From Abyssalbus ytuae (GTDB lineage Bacteria; Bacteroidota; Bacteroidia; Flavobacteriales; Flavobacteriaceae), in contig NZ_CP094358.1 of the NCBI RefSeq assembly GCF_022807975.1, positions 4,188,171-4,252,170 of the forward strand: a stretch of DNA of 64,000 bases. The letters run 5' to 3'. Shown here piece after piece: positions 50,121 to 60,060 of this stretch (its first letter is position 1; each line of letters begins with the position of its first letter). The notes beneath the pieces are model-generated. The model was not told the origin of the DNA. It worked only from the letters and a program-made list of their open reading frames with translations, and did not search any database. The translations under genes were made by a program, and so were the position numbers.

Positions 50121-52853
50121 CTATTTGCTATGTATGTTAACAGTAGCTGGTTGTAATCCGTCAGATTTTACAATTACTTTAATATTGCCGGAATTATTTT
50201 TTACAGAATTTATTATTCCAAGAGCCAATCCGTTAAAAGCTTTACGTTTATTAGATTGAAATTCATTCATATCTGTTGGGTCTCCGTTATCAGTCGCTAT
50301 AATTCTACCCGAACCTTCGATGTAGAATTCTATCAAATTATTTGCATCAGGTACTACATTTTCTTCTTCATCCACTACCTTAACTGTAACAAAAGATAGA
50401 TCCTTGCCATTTGAAGTTATTTCACCTCTATCAGTGAAAGCTATCAACTTATAAGGAGCTCCTGTAGTCTTTACAGAATTTTTGGCCCATATTTTTCCGT
50501 TTTTATAAGTAACCACTTTCAATTCGCCGGGTTGGTATTTTACTTTATCCCATCTAAACCTGTATTCATATTGTCCTTTTCTTTTTTTACCCAGCGATTG
50601 ACCATTTAAGAATAATTCTGCTTCATCCCCCGAAGTAATTACATGAACAGGAGTTACTTTCCCTATTCGATCCGGCCAATTCCAGTGAGGTAAAATATGC
50701 GCAAAATGCAAATCAGGTCGCCATCTTGCCTGGTATAAATAAAACCTGTCTTTTTTAAACCCTGCAAGATCAATTATGCCGCAATAAGAACTTCTGGATG
50801 AATAATATGGTGTAGGTTCACCTAAATAATCCCACCCGGACCATACAAATTCTCCTGCTACATAAGGATGTTTGTCCTGAGAGGCAAATACTTTGTCGGC
50901 CGAGGCTCCGAATGGGGCGGTATACAATTCATAAGAGTTGACATATTGGGATTCAGGATTTCCGCCACCGTTTCCTTCTTCAGCCGGGGCGCTTATGCCT
51001 TCAAAAACGGGAAAAAGATATGTCCCTCTTGTACTTAATGCTGAAGCTGTCTCACTACTGATAATAACCTTATCAGGAAATTTTTTATGAAATTCAGGAT
51101 ACAAGGGTGAAGTTTTTATTCCTTTAAGGTGTGAGTAAGCAGGAGTATCTCTAATACCTTCTCCCTGGTAATTTAAACTTATAACATCCATAGATGCCGG
51201 AAAAGGCATATCAGGCTTAGCAAAATTCATTGAGGCCGTGGTAGGACGCATCGGATCTTCTTCCTTAATAATATCATTTAATTTTTTTCCTAATTCAGCT
51301 CCTTCATTATCAGTGTATTGCTCCCCTACTTCATTCCCAAAACTCCACATTATAACTGACGGATGATTTCGATCCCGACGTACAAAAGCCCTGGTGTCTG
51401 CTTCATGCCACTCCGGAAATATTAAATGAAAATCAAGGGGTGTTTTTTTACGTTCCCACACATCAAATATTTCATCAATTACCAAAAAGCCTATTTTGTC
51501 TGTTAAATTAAGTAATTCCGGCGCTGGGGGATTATGGGCCAACCGAATTGCATTGCACCCCATCTCTTTTAGTATTTCTAATTGGCGTTCTGCTGCCCTT
51601 GTATTAAAGGCAGCACCCAGGGAGCCCAAATCATGGTGTTGATTTACTCCTTTTATTTTTACCGGTTCCCCATTTATTATAATCCCTTTTTCAGGGTTAA
51701 ATTGTAACTGGCGGATACCAAACGGGGTTTTATATTCATCAATCAGTTTTCCTTTATTATAGAGACTGGTTACTATTACATACCTGTTAGGGGTTTGAGA
51801 TGGGGGTGGTCCCCATAATTTAGGGTTGTTTAATGTTGTTTCAATACCTATTTCAGTGTTTTTTTCCGGGGAAGTTTTTATTTGAGATTCGGGAAATGAA
51901 GCAACATAATCCGGAGAGAGTTGATCTTCTTTATCTAATTCATATATTTTGTTTTTTATTAATACATATTCCTCATTTTCAGCATAATTAGATACTTTAA
52001 TTTTTATTTTTACTTTAAAATTTGATGGTGATATTTGTTCAGCGGTTACATATGTTCCCCAATGATTTACATGAATGGAATTGGCTTTGGTTAACCATAC
52101 ATTCCGATAAATTCCTCCGCCAGGATACCAACGTGCCGAATCAGGAGGATTATCAATTCGTATAGCTAATTGATTAGTACCTTCAAAATTAACATAGGGT
52201 GTTAAATCCAATCTGAATGAATTATATCCGTAGGGCCATCCTCCTACCAAATTTCCGTTTAGCCATACCATTGCATAAGACATAGCTCCATCAATGTCCA
52301 GAAAAATGGATTTCCCTTTATCAGATTCGTTAATATCAATTTTTTTTCGATACCAGGCTATACCATGACTGGGCAGGCGTCCCATTCCACCTCCCGCCTC
52401 TGCATCTTTTCCTTCTAAAAAAGGTCCTTTAATGCCCCAGTCATGTGGCAAGGTTACTTTTTCCCATACACTGTCATTAAAATTCTCCTGCACAAAAGGA
52501 AAATCTTTACCCGGATTACCTGCCGGCCTTTTATAATGTTTTGAGGTGTCTTTTATAAACTCATTGGCTGTTGGTAAAATCCAGGCTTTTAAAACTTTCC
52601 GGTTCTGCTCTACTACTTTCGCCTCGGTAGGTTTAGAATCAGCATCTTTACTATCGTTATAATCCGTTACTTCCGGACGAACATCGTAAATCAGGTTATC
52701 CGTCTTATTTAGTGAATCGTATTTCATAAATCTCCAGCCTTCATTAAGTGAAATACGTTCCCGGGAATTTATTTCGGGTTCATTTTTTATTTCGGAACAA
52801 CCTGTTAACACTGTAAAAGTTAGTGTTACTAAAAGGGGGTTGATAATATTCAT
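50121..52853 (-). CDS. GH2 beta-galactosidase-like glycoside hydrolase, lipoprotein
   Basis: 910 residues. A lipoprotein signal (TFTVLTGC) is followed by the GH2 sugar-binding domain (WYRKKIDI, DGAMSYAMVWLNG), an immunoglobulin-like domain and the TIM barrel with acid/base Glu in SFGNEVGE and nucleophile Glu in VAGEFVWSGWDYLGE. C-terminal beta domains follow (DUF4982-like). Activity on beta-galactosides or related sugars is inferred. It lies 11 bases after the SGNH/NodB gene, in one transcript. Confidence 0.88.
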   Translation of the reverse strand: MNIINPLLVTLTFTVLTGCSEIKNEPEINSRERISLNEGWRFMKYDSLNKTDNLIYDVRPEVTDYNDSKDADSKPTEAKVVEQNRKVLKAWILPTANEFIKDTSKHYKRPAGNPGKDFPFVQENFNDSVWEKVTLPHDWGIKGPFLEGKDAEAGGGMGRLPSHGIAWYRKKIDINESDKGKSIFLDIDGAMSYAMVWLNGNLVGGWPYGYNSFRLDLTPYVNFEGTNQLAIRIDNPPDSARWYPGGGIYRNVWLTKANSIHVNHWGTYVTAEQISPSNFKVKIKIKVSNYAENEEYVLIKNKIYELDKEDQLSPDYVASFPESQIKTSPEKNTEIGIETTLNNPKLWGPPPSQTPNRYVIVTSLYNKGKLIDEYKTPFGIRQLQFNPEKGIIINGEPVKIKGVNQHHDLGSLGAAFNTRAAERQLEILKEMGCNAIRLAHNPPAPELLNLTDKIGFLVIDEIFDVWERKKTPLDFHLIFPEWHEADTRAFVRRDRNHPSVIMWSFGNEVGEQYTDNEGAELGKKLNDIIKEEDPMRPTTASMNFAKPDMPFPASMDVISLNYQGEGIRDTPAYSHLKGIKTSPLYPEFHKKFPDKVIISSETASALSTRGTYLFPVFEGISAPAEEGNGGGNPESQYVNSYELYTAPFGASADKVFASQDKHPYVAGEFVWSGWDYLGEPTPYYSSRSSYCGIIDLAGFKKDRFYLYQARWRPDLHFAHILPHWNWPDRIGKVTPVHVITSGDEAELFLNGQSLGKKRKGQYEYRFRWDKVKYQPGELKVVTYKNGKIWAKNSVKTTGAPYKLIAFTDRGEITSNGKDLSFVTVKVVDEEENVVPDANNLIEFYIEGSGRIIATDNGDPTDMNEFQSNKRKAFNGLALGIINSVKNNSGNIKVIVKSDGLQPATVNIHSK

Positions 52854-52864
52854 AAAAAATCAGG

Positions 52865-55543
52865 TTAATTATTTTGTTGAACATGAGTAATGTTATTTAC
52901 CACATTTTTCATTGTAGTTATCCACACTTTATGTTGATTGGCTTTTAGATATTCAAGTAATTGTTTATGAGCACTTGCAGATACATTTAAAGAATGATCG
53001 CCTCCGACACCGTGGAAAAGAAAAACCAGCAGGGATTGGTCCTTTATGGCTTCTTTTACCATTTCTACCAGCTGTTCTCCACTTTCACCATTAATCATGT
53101 AACTGTCAATATTATAAACATCTATTTCAGTTATTGTATGCATTTCACCCCGGACTGATCTGGCTCCCGTAAAATCATCTTTTAAATAATCAATAAAAGA
53201 TTCATTTGCTATATACTTATCTCCACAGGTAAAAGCAAATGTCCTTTCTTTCTTTTTATCTAAAGCTTCTAACACCACATTGGTCATTTTAATTTCATCC
53301 AGCATTCTATCCATAGAGTAAGTATTCATATCATAATCTTTTTTAACCCATTCTCTGTTTGGTTTAGAGCTGTCACAAGGGTGAAAAAGCGTATGATTAC
53401 CTAATTCATGTCCGTTTTGTGCTGCTTTTCCCCATTCATTTAACCTGTTTTTAAATGCAGAAGAATACGCAGTTAAATAAAAAGTTGCTTTCAGGTTTAA
53501 GGAATCAAGTAAAGGAATTGCTTTGTCCAAATGAGAATTCAGCGCATCATCATAAGTTAAAACCACCGCTGCTTTTTTACCTCGCCATGTTTTTTTATTT
53601 AACTCTTCCGGTTCAAAATTTCTGAAAGGAGAAGCAGGTAAGCCTTCCTGATTATATAAGTTTGCTTGCTCCGGATTGTCTGACCACGCATAGCGAACAA
53701 ACTCCGGGTGCTGAATTTTTTTATTGCTTACTATTACTCTATTTCCTTCAATATGTGCTTCAGCCGTAACAAATTTTTGATCTGCGGAAGCAACTTCAAA
53801 TGTTCTGAGGGATTCATTGTCAATACTTATAAGTCCGTTTCCTGTATTCTCAAAACTTATTATTATTTTATCATCTGTAATTTCACTCGACTTGTATATG
53901 GGGCCTGAATAAATTATATTTTCATTATAGGCCAGTTTGAAGGCACCCAAAGCCAATCGTTTTCCGACATTTTCTTTGTCAAGGGGATGGATATCATTCC
54001 ACTCCCCTAAATCAATAGCCACCGTCATGGCCGTGTTTGGCACAGAAAGCGTTTTTAATTGTGCATTTCTTAACTCAGCCCAATTACTTTTCTTTACAGG
54101 CAGATAATCTACCTCCATAAAATTTGCCAACTGTACATATAAGAAAGGTAATTCATGAGAATTAAACTTATTTCTCCAGTCTTTAATTAATGCAGGCAAA
54201 TAATGATAGTAAGGTTCAGGATTTCCGGTGTTGGATTCTCCCTGATACCATAAAATTCCTTTAATCGAAGTGTTAATAATCGGAGCCACCATTGCGTTAT
54301 ACAATGCTGAAGGTTGATTTTGTGCAACAAAACGGCTACTTTTATCTAAAATATCTTCAAAAGCACCACCTACTTTATACTGCCATGTTCCTTTTAAATC
54401 CAATACTTTTCCATTTGCTACTAAATTATACGGCTTATCCGGAACAAATCCTCCTTTACCCGCATAGTTTATAACTCGTATAACTATAGTGTTTTTGCCA
54501 GGTTTTAAGATACCCTGTGGAATTTCATATCTCCTTGGAGGATATTGATATGTAATGTTTCCGACTTTAGTTCCGTTGACATATACGAAATCTGCATCTA
54601 CAATTCTCCCCATAAATAATTTAGCCGGAGTAACTGACATAGAGGGAGGAACATCAATTACTTTACGGTACCATACGATACCGTTTAAATCCCGAACTCC
54701 CTGATCTTCCCAATAACCGGGTATGTTTATATTTTTCCATCCTTTGGGAGTGTATTCCTGTTCGTACCATTTAATGTTTTCAGTTAGCCCTTTGTCAGTT
54801 TCCTCCTTTTTAACATTCGTTTGCTCCAATCTGGCTAATGAATTGGTATAGGAACTGTCTTTATTTTTTTGAATAGTAGTTAAATCCTCAGGAAATGACT
54901 TTAAACCTTCCTCACTTATCCACGCCTGAATGGGTGTACCTCCTACACTCGCGTTTATAAGCCCAACAGGGATTTTATATTTTTTATAAATTTCTTTGGC
55001 AAAAAAATAAGCCGTTGCAGAAAACCCCAAAAGATCTTTACCTGTTGCCGATTTCCATTCACCATAGGGCAAATCTTTAGTAGGACCCGCTAAATTGGTT
55101 GTTGTAGGAATAAAAAAGTGCCTTATATAAGGATAATTTGCTTCTTTTACTTCATCAGGGTACTTTTCTTTTACTCTTTCCACAGGTAAAACCATATTAG
55201 ATTGACCTGCACACAGCCACACATCACCAAACATTATATTTTTGACCTTTATACTGTTATTTCCTTTGAAAATCATTTCATGAGGCCCTCCTTCTTTTTG
55301 AGGTTCAAGTTTTATTTCCCATTTACCATCAGTTCCTGTAACAGTATTGTACTCTTTTTTTTTAAAAGCAAGTTTAATTTTTTCTCCCGGAGAGGCCCAC
55401 CCCCATAATTGTAAACTACTATTTCTCTGGAGTATTACTCCATCACTAATAAGATGGGGAAGTTTAATTTGTGAATATGAAAACGGAAAAGAGAATAACG
55501 TTATCCACATCATTAACGCAATCGATTTCGTAACATAGGTCAT
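52865..55543 (-). CDS. Fusion of sialate-type O-acetylesterase and NodB polysaccharide deacetylase
   Basis: 892 residues with a signal peptide (about 1-24). The SGNH esterase part runs to about residue 640: CAGQSNM (Ser115), WYQGESNTGN and NDIHPLDKENVG. It contains an inserted beta-sandwich sugar-binding domain (about 265-390, KGWKNINIPGYWED). From about residue 650 a NodB domain follows: VVLTYDDAL (Asp pair near 663) and ELGNHTLFHPC. One protein could remove both O-acetyl and N-acetyl groups. It starts an operon with the GH2 gene. Confidence 0.85.
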   Translation of the reverse strand: MTYVTKSIALMMWITLFSFPFSYSQIKLPHLISDGVILQRNSSLQLWGWASPGEKIKLAFKKKEYNTVTGTDGKWEIKLEPQKEGGPHEMIFKGNNSIKVKNIMFGDVWLCAGQSNMVLPVERVKEKYPDEVKEANYPYIRHFFIPTTTNLAGPTKDLPYGEWKSATGKDLLGFSATAYFFAKEIYKKYKIPVGLINASVGGTPIQAWISEEGLKSFPEDLTTIQKNKDSSYTNSLARLEQTNVKKEETDKGLTENIKWYEQEYTPKGWKNINIPGYWEDQGVRDLNGIVWYRKVIDVPPSMSVTPAKLFMGRIVDADFVYVNGTKVGNITYQYPPRRYEIPQGILKPGKNTIVIRVINYAGKGGFVPDKPYNLVANGKVLDLKGTWQYKVGGAFEDILDKSSRFVAQNQPSALYNAMVAPIINTSIKGILWYQGESNTGNPEPYYHYLPALIKDWRNKFNSHELPFLYVQLANFMEVDYLPVKKSNWAELRNAQLKTLSVPNTAMTVAIDLGEWNDIHPLDKENVGKRLALGAFKLAYNENIIYSGPIYKSSEITDDKIIISFENTGNGLISIDNESLRTFEVASADQKFVTAEAHIEGNRVIVSNKKIQHPEFVRYAWSDNPEQANLYNQEGLPASPFRNFEPEELNKKTWRGKKAAVVLTYDDALNSHLDKAIPLLDSLNLKATFYLTAYSSAFKNRLNEWGKAAQNGHELGNHTLFHPCDSSKPNREWVKKDYDMNTYSMDRMLDEIKMTNVVLEALDKKKERTFAFTCGDKYIANESFIDYLKDDFTGARSVRGEMHTITEIDVYNIDSYMINGESGEQLVEMVKEAIKDQSLLVFLFHGVGGDHSLNVSASAHKQLLEYLKANQHKVWITTMKNVVNNITHVQQNN

Positions 55544-55614
55544 TACTTTTATATTTTATTGGTTTGATTAGGATATTAAAAGTAATAATTTCTTTTATTC
55601 TATTAAAATATGAG

Positions 55615-55637
55615 TTATGCCATGTAAAATAGCATAA
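55615..55637 (-). promoter_or_regulatory. Inverted repeat upstream of the SGNH/NodB-GH2 operon
   Basis: TTATGCCAT and ATAGCATAA pair at 8 of 9 positions around a 5-base centre. It lies 72-94 bases before the operon's first ATG and is a candidate operator; no -7 element was placed confidently. Confidence 0.35.
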
Positions 55638-55710
55638 AATTTTATACTATAAATTAAATATTTGATTTTTAATAATTTAAATAATATTATTTAAACTTAA
55701 AAATTAAATA

Positions 55711-55929
55711 TTATTCTGGTAAAGGTTCGCAATAAAAGCCCATTGAATTAACAAATTTCACAACATCATTTTCGGTTAGGTTTCCCGAGGCTTCTATTTT
55801 CAGGACATTATCAACATCTTCCAAGTCAATATACCATTTATGTATATTTGAAAACCTCCGGAAAAGAGGGCTTATATGTTTAACCTTCTTTTTTGTTTTT
55901 ATATCTGTTCTGAATATTAATAATTTCAT
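55711..55929 (-). CDS. Small ferredoxin-fold protein without metal cysteines
   Basis: 72 residues. The layout resembles a heavy-metal-associated (HMA) fold, with WYIDLEDVDNVLKIEASG and VVKFVNSMGFYCEPL, but the CxxC metal motif is missing. It is the third gene after the sigma factor. No function can be assigned. Confidence 0.5.
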   Translation of the reverse strand: MKLLIFRTDIKTKKKVKHISPLFRRFSNIHKWYIDLEDVDNVLKIEASGNLTENDVVKFVNSMGFYCEPLPE

Positions 55930-55977
55930 TTTTATACTTTTTAAACTTTTAAAAATGATCTGTAAACGGATAATTGT

Positions 55978-56370
55978 CTATGTTTCAGGATTATTTTCTT
56001 CCTCCCTGATTTTTCTAACATATTCTTCATATGTTTTATCCCCTACCTCTGTCCAGAATTTATCATAATACTCCCATTTGGAAAAATCACTTTTCGACTT
56101 TTTTGAATGCCGGGAAGATTTATGATGTTTTCCACCTCCTCCTCCACAGCCGCCAAGCAATATTTTAAACAAAATGAAAATTCCGACTGCCTGCCAATAT
56201 GTAATTGTAGTAAGTCCGAAAATTTCCGGCATTAACCAATTCCATAGGGACATAATTATGTAACCGAATAATATGGCTAAAGCAACTATTGCAAAAATTC
56301 CAAAAAGAATCCAACCGGCTATTTCTCCCGGTGTTTTACGCCTTATTTTATGTTTCAAAAAATTTGTCAT
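55978..56370 (-). CDS. Small membrane protein in the sigma-factor module
   Basis: 130 residues with two helices (about 16-42 and 55-75), then Cys-Gly-rich GGCGGGGGKHH and a charged C-terminal tail. Unrecognised. It lies 11 bases after the sigma-factor gene and may be its membrane-bound partner, though no anti-sigma motif is visible. Confidence 0.6.
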   Translation of the reverse strand: MTNFLKHKIRRKTPGEIAGWILFGIFAIVALAILFGYIIMSLWNWLMPEIFGLTTITYWQAVGIFILFKILLGGCGGGGGKHHKSSRHSKKSKSDFSKWEYYDKFWTEVGDKTYEEYVRKIREEENNPET

Positions 56371-56381
56371 CTTACTTTTAT

Positions 56382-56924
56382 TTAATTTTCCTTTTTTCTT
56401 TTGTTTTCTAACTTTTTATATAATAATGAGATAGCTCTGTGCCTTCTGGACATAAGGGTACCTTCCGGTACTCCCGTTTTTATCGAAAACTCTTTATAGG
56501 TAAAACCTTCAAAATCTATTGCTATAATAACATCTCTGTAGAATGGTTTTAAATTTGACAGCGTTTTAATTAGTTCTTCTTCCAGTTCTTCAGAATAAAT
56601 ATGGTCTGCGTTCTCATAAAACACTTCCCGTATGTCATAAATACTATTTTGATTTTCATCAATGGAATAATTTGTGTTTTTACCTTGCCGCATAATATCA
56701 ATGATCTTGTTTCTTATAGAATAGTAAACAAAGCCTGCAACATTATTAATTGGAGAATACCTGTCGGCTCCGGCAAACAATTTAAGTGCCACTTCCTGAA
56801 TAATATCCTCTGCATCCCGGTTTATGCTGGATTTTATTCTTGAGTTCACATAAGTTTTAAGAGATGAATATTCCTTAGCAAAAAAATCTTTTAGTTTATT
56901 ACTATTATCTCTTTGTTTGGTCAT
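56382..56924 (-). CDS. RNA polymerase sigma-70 family (ECF) sigma factor
   Basis: 180 residues. Region 2 (DAEDIIQEVALKLF and the -10-binding NNVAGFVYYSIRNKIIDIMR) and region 4 (FKGFTYKEF-like text, here FEGFTYKEFSIKTGVPEGTLMSRRHRA) are clear. It directs polymerase to a particular set of promoters. Together with the next two genes it forms a module on the minus strand; an anti-sigma factor is not obvious. Confidence 0.88.
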   Translation of the reverse strand: MTKQRDNSNKLKDFFAKEYSSLKTYVNSRIKSSINRDAEDIIQEVALKLFAGADRYSPINNVAGFVYYSIRNKIIDIMRQGKNTNYSIDENQNSIYDIREVFYENADHIYSEELEEELIKTLSNLKPFYRDVIIAIDFEGFTYKEFSIKTGVPEGTLMSRRHRAISLLYKKLENKRKKEN

Positions 56925-57154
56925 TTAGGAGGCTATTTAGATAGTCTTCACTTGTAAAGACGATAGATTTGATTTCTATTGCATTTTTTTAGAAAATTAT
57001 TTTTCGGGAGAGCAATATAATTACTGCTGGCGGAGAAATTTAAGGAATATTATTTTTTACACAGGGAATAAATTTAAGTAACCTGTTTCCATTTAAGTTA
57101 AAATTTCTTCCGGTAAAGTTATTTTTTAATTTTACATTGAGTAATTTAGAGTAA

Positions 57155-57343
<189 letters not shown>

Positions 57344-57368
57344 ATAAAAACATTAAAAATTTATCAAA

Positions 57369-57839
57369 CTAAAAAGAATGCGAAGACAATACCTCTTCGC
57401 TTTCTTTTTCAGGGATATAATTAAATAGTTTACGAGTATCCATAACATCTGGTACTCCATCTAATTCACATAAATATTTAACCACATAATTAAGTCCGTT
57501 AAAAAGAATATCTTTTGAAGTAGGATGTTGGGGTTTTTTATTACCGTGTTTATAGGGAAGTTCATAACCGCAGCCTTTTAAAAACACCGCTTCTATTTGC
57601 AATAATTCTTTAGGAGAATACCCATAGTAAGTCCTTCCTAAGCGTTCATGCAGGGTGCCCAGATAGTTTAATACTACCGAGCCGTGAACCTCAGTAAAGT
57701 TTTTCCAAAAGTCTGTATTATTGCAAATATTTCCGACTGCACATTGCTTGCAACACTCAGGATTAAGCATATCGTTATTAAAAGCAATGTATAATTTATT
57801 CAGAGCACTATCTAATCTTTTTGATAATTTCATAAGCAA
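57369..57839 (-). CDS. Flavobacterial protein of unknown function with a Cys cluster
   Basis: 156 residues, with CCKQCAVGNIC near residues 29-39 and later GYSPKELLQIEAVFLKGCGYELP. Members have been named Na(+)-translocating NADH-quinone reductase subunit F, but no flavin or ferredoxin domain is visible, so the name is not supported. A metal or Fe-S role of the Cys cluster is possible. Confidence 0.65.
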   Translation of the reverse strand: MLMKLSKRLDSALNKLYIAFNNDMLNPECCKQCAVGNICNNTDFWKNFTEVHGSVVLNYLGTLHERLGRTYYGYSPKELLQIEAVFLKGCGYELPYKHGNKKPQHPTSKDILFNGLNYVVKYLCELDGVPDVMDTRKLFNYIPEKESEEVLSSHSF

Positions 57840-57989
57840 TTTTTTTAGGATACTTTCCTTTTTTCATAGTTGTTTATAAATTTAACAAAAAACGTTTATC
57901 CCAGAAAACATATATTATTTATTTGATATATAATAATTTACTGGTATAATCCGGTGTTTTTCCCGGATAAATTGCGGAGGAACACTCAC

Positions 57990-59194
57990 TTATCTCCGGA
58001 ATTTAAAATATTCTGAAAGGCTATTTTTTTTATTTTTTAGCATATCCGAAATAATTTTCATCCCGATAACAGAAAAAGTAATTCCGTTACCTCCAAAACC
58101 CAACACAAAATAAGCATTTTTAAATTCGGGATGTGTGCCTATGTACGGTAAACCATCTTGGGTTTCTCCAAACGACCAGCCCATGCAAAATCCGTTCTGA
58201 ATTCATAGTCGGGTAAAATTTTAGTGATGTATTTTTTTAGCTTCTCTGCTTTTTTTGACAGCAGCCTTTCTCTTTTTTCTTCATTTATAAAGTCTTCATC
58301 CTCTCCTCCTATTAAAATACGATTATCACATGTAGTTCTTAAATAAATATAAGGATCGGCGGTATTCCACAGCAGGATTTTATCAAGAAATGAAATATCT
58401 TTTTCAAATACCTCGCTTACAATGGCATATGTAGAGAGAAGTTTTACAAAATCTTCCTTTAAGATTTCAGTACTCTCAAATCCGTTACAAAAAATAATTT
58501 TTTTGCATTTTATTTTGTTTCCTGAATCAGTGGTTATTATCACACTATCAGATTTATATTGTATGTTATCTGTTTTTGTCTTATCAAAAATCTTCAGCCC
58601 TTTTTTTACATTATAACTCAAAAGGTCATGAGCCAGTTTAAATGCATCTATTGAGCCCCCTTTATTACTTAATATTCCTCCATACGTATGTAAAAACTTA
58701 AATTTTTCTTCTATTTCCTGTGCTTCTAACCATTTTACAGGAAAATCGTTTTCTTCTCTTGCTTTAAATTCTTTTTTTAACCAGTTTACGTCTTTTTTGC
58801 GGGCAGCATAATATAAGGATTGCTTTTCTTCAAATCCACAGTCTGATTTTATTTCTTTAACTATCTTTTTCAGTTGGCCGATTGAATCAAAGCAGGCTTT
58901 ATAGCTCTTTACCGCCCCCTCTTTTCCTATTAATTCTATAAGTTTATATAGGGGTACATCTATTTCATATTGCAACATGGATGTGGTGGCAGACGTACTT
59001 CCGTTGGCCACTTCCCTTTTATCCAACACTACGGTAGAATACCCATCTTTTACACACTGATGGGCTATTAAACTTCCGGTAATACCGCTGCCAATGATTA
59101 GTACATCAGCGTCAATATCATTTTTTAAAGAAGGATAGGAATTAATAAGACCATTTTTTACAAGCCAAAATGGTTCGCTAGACTTAAGATCCAT
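57990..59194 (-). pseudogene. FAD-dependent oxidoreductase (DAO family) with a frameshift
   Basis: The reading frame from ATG 59194 has the FAD motif IIGSGITG at 33-40 and continues to DFAWAG near base 58176, where it shifts; it then ends at 58139. The rest of the protein (SFGETQDGLPYIGTHP to the stop at 57990, including the GFGGNGITFS flavin-contact end) is in another frame. One missing base near 58175 restores the whole of about 400 residues. Either a real mutation or a sequence error. Confidence 0.75.
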
Positions 59195-59366
59195 ACTATA
59201 TAGTTTATATATAAATTTACAGGAATCTATTATCCATAATTATCTCATAAACATAATTATTTACTCCAAACCATGCATTTAAAATAAAAAATACCAGTAA
59301 ACTATTTTAATCATTTGAGTTAATAGAACTAAAGGATATTTTTTAAATTAAAACAAAAAACAGCAT

Positions 59367-59984
59367 ATGGAAAAAAATAATATAATTATAAAAAAAGAAA
59401 CACCCACCGATTACAATATTATTCCTTTATTGAAAGAAAGATGGAGTCCGAGAGTTTTCTCTGATTTACCCATTTCTGAAGCAGATTTACATACGCTGTT
59501 TGAGGCAGGAAGATGGGCAGCAAGTTCAAATAATTTACAACCCTGGAGAATTATATGGGGAGTTAAGGGTAGTAAAGCTTATGACAGGCTACTTAATTGT
59601 TTAGATGATTTTAACCAAAGCTGGGCAAAAAATGCACCGGTACTTCTCGCCACTATGTTTAAAAAAACACTGCCAAGCGGCAAAGAAAATTTTCATGCTT
59701 TACACGATCTCGGGCTTTTTATGGGAAATTTGACCGCCCAGGCACAACACATGGGTATAGCCGTACACCATATGGCCGGTATTAATTATAAAAAAGCTGC
59801 TGAAGAGTTTAATATACCAGACGATTTTCATGTTACAACCGGGGTGGCGTTAGGATATTATGGTGGCAATCCGGAGGTTTTACCCGATGATTTAAAAAAG
59901 ATGGAAACGCAACCGGAAAGAAGCAGAAAACCTCAGGAAGAGTTTATATTTAATGGCAATTTTACTGACAGGGCAAAAATTTGA
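59367..59984 (+). CDS. Nitroreductase family protein
   Basis: 205 residues. RWSPRVFSDLPISE at about 27-40 and GRWAASSNNLQPWRII near 53-68 are the FMN-contact motifs of the nitroreductase family. The protein is an FMN-dependent NAD(P)H oxidoreductase of unknown physiological substrate. A bidirectional terminator follows. Confidence 0.88.
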   Translation: MEKNNIIIKKETPTDYNIIPLLKERWSPRVFSDLPISEADLHTLFEAGRWAASSNNLQPWRIIWGVKGSKAYDRLLNCLDDFNQSWAKNAPVLLATMFKKTLPSGKENFHALHDLGLFMGNLTAQAQHMGIAVHHMAGINYKKAAEEFNIPDDFHVTTGVALGYYGGNPEVLPDDLKKMETQPERSRKPQEEFIFNGNFTDRAKI

Positions 59985-60019
59985 AATCAACAAATCGCTT
60001 CTTAAGTGAGATAAGTTTA

Positions 60020-60058
60020 AAAAACACCTGCTTCTATACTATTTGAGCAGGTGTTTTT
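60020..60058. terminator. Bidirectional terminator between nitroreductase and OsmC genes
   Basis: Perfect 13-base arms (60020-60032 and 60046-60058) around a 13-base loop lie between convergent genes, ending 2 bases from the OsmC stop. Confidence 0.88.
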
Positions 60059-60060
60059 AC

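Noticed and set aside
57369-57839. Name Na(+)-translocating NADH-quinone reductase subunit F
   Set aside because: The protein has no flavin or ferredoxin domain and is too short; the name used for relatives is not supported by the sequence.
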